From Gemmatimonadota bacterium (GTDB taxonomy: Bacteria; Gemmatimonadota; Gemmatimonadetes; Gemmatimonadales; GWC2-71-9), in contig QHUE01000176.1 of assembly GCA_003221825.1 (NCBI GenBank), positions 1-24,898 on the forward strand: a stretch of DNA of 24,898 bases. The letters are read 5' to 3'. A program made the position numbers and the translations under genes. The notes beneath the pieces are model-generated. The model made no database searches, was not told where the DNA came from, and was given only the letters and a program-made list of their open reading frames with translations. Below are positions 17,717 to 23,706 of the stretch, in pieces. Within the stretch, counting starts at the first letter, position 1. Each line of letters opens with the position of its first letter.

Positions 17717-18068
17717 TCATGACCCACATAGACATGGGGGCCGAGCCCGACTGAAAGGGCGTGAGATACGCAGCCCACGCGCCGAAGCCCCCCGCGAGAA
17801 TCATATCCCGCAGCCGAACGCCCGGATGGACGTAGCGCGTGCAGACCCACAGCCGGAATCCGCCTCCCACCCAGTCCATCGAGGCGAGGACGAGTCCGAC
17901 CGGCACCCAGCGCCAACGCACCTGCCCAAACGGCGCGAGGAAGACGTCGACGCGATCGCCCTTGAAGATCAGGTAATAGCCAACGAGGAGTGCGACTCCG
18001 GAGAGGGAAATTGCGGCAAACAGCTCTAGGCCACGACGAAGCAGCCGCGGGGTCAGGGCGAGGGCCAT
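17583..18068 (-). pseudogene. Flippase-like (UPF0104) protein, N-terminal fragment
   Basis: The start is ATG 18068 (MALALTPRLLRRG). The first ~118 residues are sensible: one helix (~16-36, SGVALLVGYYLIFKG), then WRWVPVGLVLASMDWVGGGFRLW, the conserved loop AGGFGAWAAYLTPFQSGSAPMSMWVM, and NAHG. After about 17712 the translation becomes Arg/Ala/Gly-rich and is only the shifted reading of the downstream half. Hence the gene spans 18068-17192 as a single broken unit of ~292 codons, shorter than the ~320-340 residues I recall for the family. The start codon is 31 bases from the divergent uvrA ATG. Confidence 0.75.
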
Positions 18069-18099
18069 CTAAGCGCCAAAGCTGTTATTTTTGGGGGTT

Positions 18100-20892
18100 A
18101 TGCGCCATCCCCCCGAGCGCGTCGTTCTCCGCAACGTACGCCAGCATAATCTGAAGGGCATCACCGTCGAGTTCCCGCGCCGGGCGCTGTCGGTCGTCAC
18201 CGGCCCGTCGGGCTCGGGGAAAAGCTCGCTCGCATTCGACACGCTCTACGCCGAGGGCCAGCGCCGCTACATCGAATCGCTATCCACGTACGCCAAACAG
18301 TTTCTCGAACGCATGCCCAAACCTCTGGTCGATTCGATGGAGGGGTTATCCCCCGCCGTCGCGATCGAGCAGAAGAATCCGACGACGTCGAGTCGGTCTA
18401 CCGTGGGAACGGCCACGGAAATCGCGGATTTCCTGCGCCTGTTGTGGGCCCGGGCCGGAACGCAGACGTGCCTCCGATGTGGCCGCGAGGTGAAGCGGGA
18501 TACCGTGCAGGAGGTCGTGGATGCCGTCCGTGCGGCGTGGGGCGTGCCGCGTGCGGCGTATCCAGTCGTCGTCTCGTTTCCGTTGCCGGCATCGGCTCAT
18601 CGTCCGGACGTAGAAGTTGCGGCCCAGCTGCGCGCTGCCGGTTTCGTGCGGGCCCAGATCGACGGCGAGACGGTGCGATTGGACGAAGCAGGCGCCGAAC
18701 AGCGGGTGCGCGCTGGTAAGGACGTGCTGGTTCTGGTCGATCGCATCGATCCCACCGAGGAGAATCGGGGTCGACTGGCCGATGCAGTTGCCACGGCCTT
18801 CAGCGAGGGTGAAGGCGTCGCCATCGCGCTGAACAACGGCGACCGGCGGCGTTTTTCCGAGCATCCCGCCTGCTCGTCCTGCGGCTGCCCCGCACCGATG
18901 CTCACGCCGACGCTCTTTTCCTTTAATAATCCGCGCGGCGCCTGCCCCACCTGCAACGGCTTCGGGGCGGTCCTGGAATACGACGAGTCGCTGATCGTGC
19001 CCGATCCGAGGCGTTCGCTGGCCGATGGCGCGCTCGATCCGTGGACCAAGCCGCGCTACGAGGGGCGCCGCCGCTTGCTGCGCGAGACGGCTCGCGCGCG
19101 GCACGTCGACCTCGACGCCCCCTGGCAGGACATCCCGGCGCGGGAGCGCCATTTCCTGCTGCACAACACGGGCGGCCGCTACCTGGGGATGTTTCCCTTC
19201 CTCGAGCGGCTCGAGGAGAAACGCTACAAGCAGTACATCCGCGTGTTCCTGCGGCAGTACCAGCTCGCCAAGACGTGCCCTGGCTGCGCCGGCGCGCGGC
19301 TCAAGCCGGAGTCGCTGGCGGTGCGAGTGGCGGGCAAGACGATCGCCGAGGCGGTAGCGCTGACGGCCGCAGATCTCGCTGCATGGCTGGACCATCTGGA
19401 GCTGCCGGCGTTCCAACAGCGCGTGGCGGATCACATTATGGGCGAGCTGCGCGCCCGCGTCGGGTTCGTCAACGACGTGGGACTCGGGTATCTCACGCTC
19501 GACCGGCAGACGCGCACGCTGTCGGGCGGCGAAGCGCAGCGCATTGCGCTCTCGAACGCGCTCGGCTCCCATCTGGTCGACACGCTCTACGTGCTCGACG
19601 AGCCGTCGATCGGCCTGCATCCCGCGGACGTGGATCGGCTGCTCGGGTTGCTGCGCCGGTTGTCCGACGCCGGCAACACCGTCGTCGTGGTCGAGCACGA
19701 TCCCGCCGCCATGCGCGCGGCGGACTGGATGGTGGAGCTCGGTCCTGCGAGCGGCGAGGCCGGTGGCCAGCTCGTGTACCAGGGACCCGCCGCTGCAGTG
19801 CGGGAGGCCGGCACGCTCACGGGCCAGTATCTGTCGGGCGAAAAGCGCATCGGAGTCCCGTCCGCCCGGCGGCCCGCCGCGCGCTGGCTCGACGTCAAAG
19901 GGGCGCGGCTCCACAACCTCCACGGCGTCGACGTCCGCATTCCACTGGGTACGCTCACGACGGTGACGGGCGTGTCCGGCTCCGGGAAATCGACGCTCGT
20001 GCATGACGTCGTGTACCGCCAGCTCGAGGGACGGCTGCGCGGCGAGCACAGCGCCAAGCAACATCTCGGCGAGCCCGTCGGTGCAGTCGCCGCGCTGAAG
20101 GGCTGGGAACAGCTCGAGGATGTCGTCCTGATCGACCAGGCCCCGATCGGACGCACGCCGCGGTCCAATCCCGTCACGTACGTCAAGGCCTTCGACGAGC
20201 TGCGCGCGCTCTTCGCCAATGAGGCGCTGGCGCGGGCGCGCGGCTACGCACCCAGCACGTTCTCGTTCAACGTCGCCGGCGGCCGCTGCGAGGCGTGCGA
20301 AGGCGCCGGACATGTGCTGATCGAGATGGTGTTCCTCGCCAATGTCTTCGTGCCGTGCGAGGTGTGCGGCGGCTCGCGCTTCAAGCGCGAGGTGCTCGAT
20401 GTAAAGGTTCAGGGCGCGAATATCGCCCAGGCGCTGGAGTGGACGGTCGACCAGGCAATCCAGCGCCTGCACCGCCACCCCCGCCTCGCTCGGTGTCTCT
20501 GGTATCTGCAGCAAGTCGGACTCGGCTACGTACGGCTCGGCCAACCGGCGACGACACTGTCGGGCGGCGAGGCGCAACGCATGAAAATCGCCCGGGAGCT
20601 GGCGCGCGCCCGCGGCGGCCGGAGACTCTACATCCTCGACGAGCCGACGACTGGTTTGCACCTCGACGACGTCCGCGTCCTGTGTCGTGTGCTCGACCGG
20701 CTGGTGGACGCCGGTCATACGGTGCTCGTGATCGAGCACAACCTCGATCTGATCAAGCGTGCGGATTGGGTGATCGATCTGGGCCCAGGGGCCGGCGACC
20801 AGGGTGGGCGTGTGGTTGCCGCCGGGACACCGGAGGATGTCGCCCGAGCACCCGCATCCGCCACGGGAAGGTATCTGCGAGACCTGGCGTGA
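18100..20892 (+). CDS. uvrA: UvrABC system protein A (excinuclease ATPase)
   Basis: A protein of 930 residues from ATG 18100 (an in-frame TTG at 18091 would add three). It carries two ABC modules. Walker A1 GPSGSGKSSLAFDTLYAEGQRRY lies at ~35-57, the UvrB-binding region contains CLRCGREV, and zinc-site cysteines sit in CSSCGCPAPM and GACPTCNGFG. Signature 1 is TLSGGEAQRIALSN and Walker B1 is LYVLDEPSIGLHP. Walker A2 is GVSGSGKSTLVHD, the C-terminal zinc module runs GGRCEACEGAGH to VPCEVCGGSRF, signature 2 is TLSGGEAQRMKIA and Walker B2 is LYILDEPTTGLH. It is the damage-recognition subunit of nucleotide-excision repair. IEMVFLANVFVPC departs from the common IEMHFLPDVYVPC, and the SNALGSHLVDTLYVLDEP segment recalls UvrA paralogues, so a second-class UvrA is possible. 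Confidence 0.94.
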   Translation: MRHPPERVVLRNVRQHNLKGITVEFPRRALSVVTGPSGSGKSSLAFDTLYAEGQRRYIESLSTYAKQFLERMPKPLVDSMEGLSPAVAIEQKNPTTSSRSTVGTATEIADFLRLLWARAGTQTCLRCGREVKRDTVQEVVDAVRAAWGVPRAAYPVVVSFPLPASAHRPDVEVAAQLRAAGFVRAQIDGETVRLDEAGAEQRVRAGKDVLVLVDRIDPTEENRGRLADAVATAFSEGEGVAIALNNGDRRRFSEHPACSSCGCPAPMLTPTLFSFNNPRGACPTCNGFGAVLEYDESLIVPDPRRSLADGALDPWTKPRYEGRRRLLRETARARHVDLDAPWQDIPARERHFLLHNTGGRYLGMFPFLERLEEKRYKQYIRVFLRQYQLAKTCPGCAGARLKPESLAVRVAGKTIAEAVALTAADLAAWLDHLELPAFQQRVADHIMGELRARVGFVNDVGLGYLTLDRQTRTLSGGEAQRIALSNALGSHLVDTLYVLDEPSIGLHPADVDRLLGLLRRLSDAGNTVVVVEHDPAAMRAADWMVELGPASGEAGGQLVYQGPAAAVREAGTLTGQYLSGEKRIGVPSARRPAARWLDVKGARLHNLHGVDVRIPLGTLTTVTGVSGSGKSTLVHDVVYRQLEGRLRGEHSAKQHLGEPVGAVAALKGWEQLEDVVLIDQAPIGRTPRSNPVTYVKAFDELRALFANEALARARGYAPSTFSFNVAGGRCEACEGAGHVLIEMVFLANVFVPCEVCGGSRFKREVLDVKVQGANIAQALEWTVDQAIQRLHRHPRLARCLWYLQQVGLGYVRLGQPATTLSGGEAQRMKIARELARARGGRRLYILDEPTTGLHLDDVRVLCRVLDRLVDAGHTVLVIEHNLDLIKRADWVIDLGPGAGDQGGRVVAAGTPEDVARAPASATGRYLRDLA

Positions 20893-21761
20893 CGCGGCGT
20901 CGCGCCGATCTGCTGTTGATCACGGCCGCCGCCGTCTGGGGCGTGAGCTTTGTCGTCGTCAAAGACGCGCTCACGTCGGCTTCTCCCCTGATCTTTCTGG
21001 CCGCGCGGTTTACCATTGCGACGATCGTGCTCGCCCCGCTCGCCAACCTGCGCTCGCGGTTTTCGGCCGCGGAGCTGCGGGCGGGTCTGATCCTCACCCT
21101 GCTCCTGGCGAGCGGCTTCGCAACGCAGGCCTATGGACTGCAGTACACGACGCCCGCACGCTCCGCATTCATTGTCGCAATGTCATCCGTGTTGGCGCCG
21201 CTCATCGCGCTCGTTCTGCTGAAGCATCGCACCGGCTGGATCGTGTTCCTCGCGCTCCTCGTCGCGGGCGTGGGGATCTATTTCCTGACTGCCCCCGATG
21301 CGGGCGGCCTCAACCGCGGCGATCTCTGGACGCTCGTCACGGCGGTGGTCTTCGGCGGGCACATCGTCGCCGTCTCCGAATTCTCCAAGCGGTTCGACGC
21401 GCAGCGGCTCGTCTGGTTGCAGTTACCCGGGACGGCGATCGGGAGTCTCATCGCTGCCTTGCTGCTCGAGCATATCCGGTTCGACTGGTCGCCGAGTCTC
21501 GTGGCGGCGCTGCTGTTTCTCGCCGTCATGTCGACCGCCGTGGCGCTGGTCTGGCAGTTTCGGGCGCAGCGCGAGATGTCGTCGGCGCGTGCGTCCCTGA
21601 TCTTCTGCTTCGAGCCGGTGTTCGCGGCGCTGACGTCCTGGCTCTTTTGGGGAGAGACGTTCTCCGTCTCGCAGGGAGTGGGCGCCGGTCTCATCTTCGG
21701 CGGTATGGTGTTGGCGGTGATCGGCGAACAAAGGGCAGAGGCTAACGAGCTAAGCGGCTAG
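20889..21761 (+). CDS. EamA/DMT-family transporter
   Basis: A protein of 290 residues from GTG 20889, overlapping the uvrA stop (GTGA). Ten hydrophobic helices in two EamA repeats are visible: ADLLLITAAAVWGVSFVVVKDAL opens the first and LWTLVTAVVFGGHIVAVSEFSKRF the second, with EPVFAALTSWLFWGE near the end. These are inner-membrane drug/metabolite transporters; the substrate cannot be read from sequence. Linkage to uvrA is tight and suggests cotranscription, without an obvious functional link. An in-frame extension into uvrA exists but overlaps the real uvrA reading frame and is not expected to be a start. Confidence 0.93.
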   Translation: MTRRRADLLLITAAAVWGVSFVVVKDALTSASPLIFLAARFTIATIVLAPLANLRSRFSAAELRAGLILTLLLASGFATQAYGLQYTTPARSAFIVAMSSVLAPLIALVLLKHRTGWIVFLALLVAGVGIYFLTAPDAGGLNRGDLWTLVTAVVFGGHIVAVSEFSKRFDAQRLVWLQLPGTAIGSLIAALLLEHIRFDWSPSLVAALLFLAVMSTAVALVWQFRAQREMSSARASLIFCFEPVFAALTSWLFWGETFSVSQGVGAGLIFGGMVLAVIGEQRAEANELSG

Positions 21762-21891
21762 TCAGGCATCCGACAACTGTTTCATCTGAGTAACCGAGAG
21801 AAGACATCATCATCTTCACGCGGCGAGGTTCGTTCGAGCGCGGCTCAGCCTCTTGGTCTCTTAGCCCCTTAGCCTCTATATTTCCGTCCCT
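21762..21891. other. Intergenic gap between EamA gene and tRNA-Asn
   Basis: Holds no gene. The right end carries the candidate tRNA promoter. A plausible-looking minus-strand frame across it (up to 22140) is an artefact of reading tRNA sequence in antisense. Confidence 0.7.
21853..21882 (+). promoter_or_regulatory. Candidate promoter of tRNA-Asn
   Basis: TTGGTC (21853-21858) and TATATT (21877-21882) are separated by 18 bases. The tRNA 5' end lies about 10 bases further on. This fits a sigma-70 promoter with a very short leader. Confidence 0.5.
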
Positions 21892-21964
21892 TCCCGAGTA
21901 GCTCAGTTGGTAGAGCAGCCGGCTGTTAACCGGCGGGTCGCAGGTTCGAGTCCTGCCTCGGGAG
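21892..21964 (+). tRNA. tRNA-Asn (anticodon GTT)
   Basis: A full cloverleaf of 73 bases. The acceptor TCCCGAG (21892-21898) pairs with CTCGGGA (21957-21963), with discriminator G at 21964. The D arm is GCTC...GAGC, the anticodon stem GCCGG/CCGGC encloses the loop CTGTTAA with anticodon GTT at 21925-21927, and the T arm GCAGG/CCTGC has loop TTCGAGT. The 3' CCA is not encoded (CC is followed by T), so it must be added by the CCA enzyme. Confidence 0.97.
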
Positions 21965-22098
21965 CCTTCCTCAAGTGCTACCAGCAGCCTGATAACGAAA
22001 CGCTTCCCGCCGTCATGAGCGAGGAGCGCAAGCTTCCGAGAAGTAGGAGGCATTCGGGGTAGAAACCGACCCCCGACGGCCCCCGGTTCGGTAAGTAG

Positions 22099-22140
22099 TC
22101 GGGATGGCGGGATTTGAACCCGCGACCCCCTGAGCCCCAT
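22099..22140 (-). other. 3' fragment of tRNA-Pro(GGG): probable attachment-site scar
   Basis: Read on the minus strand: an anticodon loop ATGGGGC (anticodon GGG), the 3' half of the anticodon stem TCAGG, a five-base variable region, the T arm GCGGG-TTCAAAT-CCCGC, the acceptor 3' half CATCCCG and discriminator A. The 5' half is absent: the bases before the loop read TTCGC instead of CCTGA, and no CGGGATG acceptor partner exists nearby. Homology ending precisely at the anticodon loop is the pattern left by tyrosine recombinases that cross over there. By orientation, the inserted DNA should lie to the right (above 22140) and the chromosome to the left. Confidence 0.75.
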
Positions 22141-22161
22141 GCGAATCGCTAAGGGGGCGGA

Positions 22162-22213
22162 GTTACGACACCAAGTAGTAACTACGCGATGTTCTGGGCA
22201 TCGGTGTCGTAAC
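22162..22213. repeat. Perfect 11-bp inverted repeat near the tRNA-Pro scar
   Basis: GTTACGACACC at 22162-22172 is the exact reverse complement of 22203-22213. The 30-base loop contains a smaller palindrome (GTAGT-A-ACTAC). It could be a recombinase or regulator binding site, or an RNA hairpin. There is no T-tract next to it. Confidence 0.7.
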
Positions 22214-22269
22214 AGAGGGACCGAAGATCAACCGACTGTCGTGAGAAACTCACAGCATTACTCAGAGCA

Positions 22270-22310
22270 CGCGACCTCCTGAAAGCTGCTCCAGGAGGTC
22301 GTCGCTTTTT
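22270..22310 (+). terminator. Rho-independent terminator (plus strand)
   Basis: The stem CGACCTCCTG (22272-22281) pairs with CAGGAGGTCG (22292-22301), with a 10-base loop and a T-run at 22306-22310. It is oriented to stop plus-strand transcription, yet no plus-strand protein gene precedes it closer than the EamA gene; tRNA-Asn ends 305 bases upstream. The three small genes to its right are on the opposite strand. Confidence 0.75.
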
Positions 22311-22375
22311 CCGATCCCCTGAGGTTCAAACCAACACACGCGACTCACTACACTCGAGTTCATTCACGCGCCGCG

Positions 22376-22594
22376 CTACGCGGGCCGTGGTGGGCGCAGA
22401 TTGTGAGAAGGCAGATGGCGTATATCTAAAGCGACTACCTCCGGCACAGGCTCCTTGCCCGCGAGCCAATCCCGGACTTCACTTGGCCACACTCCAAGCT
22501 TCTGGGCGAGTCGCACTTGCCCCCAGGCGATGCGCCGTAACTCGCGCCTAAGTTGTGCGGGAGTCAATCGGTCCTCCGTCATGAGAGAGACCAC
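22376..22594 (-). CDS. Small XRE-like helix-turn-helix protein
   Basis: A protein of 72 residues from GTG 22594, or 68 from ATG 22582 (MTEDRLTPAQL). The middle (GQVRLAQKLGVWPSEVRDWLAGKEPVPEVV) has the spacing of an XRE/Cro-type helix-turn-helix: a Q-V-x-L-A-x-x-L-G-V turn followed by a recognition helix and W-L-x-G-x-x-P. The C-terminus is short and Pro/Arg-rich. It is the last of three small minus-strand genes and probably regulates this cassette or a resident element; this is inference from fold and location. The base composition is less GC-rich than the core genes nearby. Confidence 0.68.
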   Translation of the reverse strand: MVSLMTEDRLTPAQLRRELRRIAWGQVRLAQKLGVWPSEVRDWLAGKEPVPEVVALDIRHLPSHNLRPPRPA

Positions 22595-22623
22595 CCTGTG
22601 AGCGCGTTCCTACGGCGCTTCAT

Positions 22624-22893
22624 TCAAAGCACTCCGTATCCGCCGTCAGGCGACGTCCACGCGGGCTGCGACTGATGGAACAGGTCTAGCAGCTGCCGCT
22701 CAGTGAGCTCGGCGAGGGATGCGTCGGTACTCTTGGATCCCAGAGGCGAATAGCGAGTGAAGCGGCGCTTGCGCTCGGGGCCGGTCCCGAGTTCGAACAG
22801 CAACCCAAACTCATCCTTCCCATAAACGGTGATGCGGCCCGTGGGATAAACCTTCCAGATGCAGTTGTCTACCACGATGGTGGGTCGTACCAT
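22624..22893 (-). CDS. Hypothetical small protein
   Basis: A protein of 89 residues from ATG 22893. It is not recognised. The first half looks beta-rich (VVDNCIWKVYPTGRITVYGKD, then LLFELGTG). A basic stretch (PERKRRFTRYSPLG) leads to a helix ending LTERQLLDLFHQSQP. No signal peptide, membrane segment or catalytic motif is seen. It lies between the 81-residue protein (21 bases upstream) and the helix-turn-helix gene (29 bases downstream) in what looks like one transcript. The ribosome site is poor (CGAGG almost touching the ATG), so it may rely on coupling to the gene before it. Confidence 0.6.
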   Translation of the reverse strand: MVRPTIVVDNCIWKVYPTGRITVYGKDEFGLLFELGTGPERKRRFTRYSPLGSKSTDASLAELTERQLLDLFHQSQPAWTSPDGGYGVL

Positions 22894-22914
22894 ACCTCGG
22901 TCGGGGCCTCGTCG

Positions 22915-23160
22915 TCACGCCAGCCCAAGCCGGTTGTGTGGGTGCGCCTCCATCGGAGCCGTGAGGGCTCCCCGTTCGAGCGCCTCCGCGAGCGCCGCTG
23001 TGGCGGCGGCCCGATCAGCGTCTAAGCCTCGCTCCCGCAGTTGTTGGATCATTCGGGCGAGCCGGCGGGCGTAGTCGTGCGATTTGAGCCTTCCCGCGTC
23101 TGGCTCTGGCTTCAGCTTGTTCAGCTCCTTTACAAGGCGCTGGAGTGTGATCCGTGCCAT
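22915..23160 (-). CDS. Hypothetical small helical protein
   Basis: A protein of 81 residues from ATG 23160, preceded by a strong GGAGGGAG ribosome site, which makes translation likely. The sequence is mostly helical and charged: LQRLVKELNKLKPEP, then YARRLARMIQQLRERGLDADRAAATAALAEALERG, with a short tail HPHNRLGLA. The repeated hydrophobic spacing suggests a helical hairpin or coiled coil. No family is recognised. It is the first gene of the three-gene cassette beside the tRNA-Pro scar and could be an accessory or phage-type protein. Confidence 0.62.
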   Translation of the reverse strand: MARITLQRLVKELNKLKPEPDAGRLKSHDYARRLARMIQQLRERGLDADRAAATAALAEALERGALTAPMEAHPHNRLGLA

Positions 23161-23217
23161 CGGACTCCCTCCTCAGACTGTCCCTGCTCCTGCTCGTGCT
23201 GCCAGCACATGGCCGAG

Positions 23218-23250
23218 TGAAAGAAGGGCGGACTCGGCCCGCCCCCCTTC
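23218..23250 (-). terminator. Candidate rho-independent terminator of the ABM-like gene
   Basis: Read on the minus strand, a stem GGGCGG/CCGCCC with a short loop is followed by TTCTTTC. It lies about 65 bases past the stop of the small ABM-like gene and would also end any groEL read-through. Confidence 0.5.
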
Positions 23251-23259
23251 CCTGAACAG

Positions 23260-23316
23260 ACCGGTCGGCCGTGAAACAGACCGGAGCTACGAGCGGCCGC
23301 ACCGACCGGTCGGCCC
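23260..23316. repeat. Direct repeat of GACCGGTCGGCC
   Basis: Two identical 12-base copies at 23260-23271 and 23305-23316, each centred on the palindrome GACCGGTC, with a partial copy (CAGACCGG) between them. The second copy touches the stop codon of the ABM-like gene. Possible operator or dispersed repeat. Confidence 0.5.
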
Positions 23317-23630
23317 TAGTTCCTTGCGGCGATCCTGTGGAAGGTCGAGTTCGAAACCTCGAAGGCCGCAACCGTCGGTGTTCCCTCAACCACCTTCGCT
23401 AGGCTCGTCAGCACCTGCGGATAGATGTCGCGGCTATAGTTGTCCGCGTCCTCTTTCCGATCCCACAGACTGATCGCAACCGCTTCGGAGCGGTCCGAGG
23501 CCACGAACGAAATCTCGTCCTTGAAGCCATTCTGTTTCCGCAGCAGGGGCAGGACGTCCTTCTCGAGCGTCTGGGTAAACTCACCGGCCGTGTTGGCCTT
23601 CAGATGCATGGACACATTGCGTGCGTACAT
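23316..23630 (-). CDS. ABM-like (antibiotic biosynthesis monooxygenase-type) small protein
   Basis: A protein of 104 residues from ATG 23630 with AGGAG correctly placed upstream; longer in-frame readings start in the groEL gap and have no such site. The pattern of a beta strand (YARNVSMHLK), helix (TAGEFTQTLEKDVLPLLRKQNGF), strands (KDEISFVASDRSEAVAISLWD) and helix (KEDADNYSRDIYPQVLTSLAKVV) is that of a dimeric alpha/beta barrel of the ABM type. A catalytic role is not evident; many such proteins have no known function. It is 76 bases after groEL on the same strand and may be cotranscribed with it. Confidence 0.7.
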   Translation of the reverse strand: MYARNVSMHLKANTAGEFTQTLEKDVLPLLRKQNGFKDEISFVASDRSEAVAISLWDRKEDADNYSRDIYPQVLTSLAKVVEGTPTVAAFEVSNSTFHRIAARN

Positions 23631-23706
23631 ATCGACTCCTTGGCTACTCCAACGTGAACCTACGTGACCACTACGCGTGCCTGTGCGTGTTACAGCCTCG
23701 CTCCGC

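Larger units (their letters stand above)
21965..22375. other. Gene-free stretch with att scar, inverted repeat and terminator
   Basis: About 410 bases without a credible protein gene. Contents from left to right: spacer; the 3' half of a tRNA-Pro gene on the minus strand (22099-22140); a perfect 11-base inverted repeat (22162-22172 and 22203-22213); a plus-strand hairpin with a T-tract (22270-22310); and featureless sequence to 22375. The composition is visibly less GC-rich than the flanking chromosome, suggesting acquired DNA. Confidence 0.7.

Noticed and set aside
18346..20739. A 797-residue open frame on the minus strand inside uvrA
   Set aside because: It is the antisense shadow of a GC-rich, clearly functional uvrA; its translation is His/Arg/Ala-rich with no domain.
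21742..22140. A 132-residue minus-strand frame containing GRTRTCDPPVNSRLLYQLSYS
   Set aside because: This peptide is the well-known mistranslation of antisense tRNA sequence; the plus strand holds tRNA-Asn.
22162..22213. Insertion-sequence terminal repeats
   Set aside because: Only 30 bases lie between the arms, with no transposase and no flanking target duplication.
22099..22330. A complete tRNA-Pro interrupted by an intron in the anticodon loop
   Set aside because: No 5' half (CGGGATG acceptor plus D arm) is found upstream on the minus strand within the gap; a fragment fits better.
23015..23389. A 124-residue minus-strand frame over the gap before the 81-residue gene
   Set aside because: It overlaps two better-supported genes, is Arg/Pro-rich, and contains the intergenic repeats and terminator.
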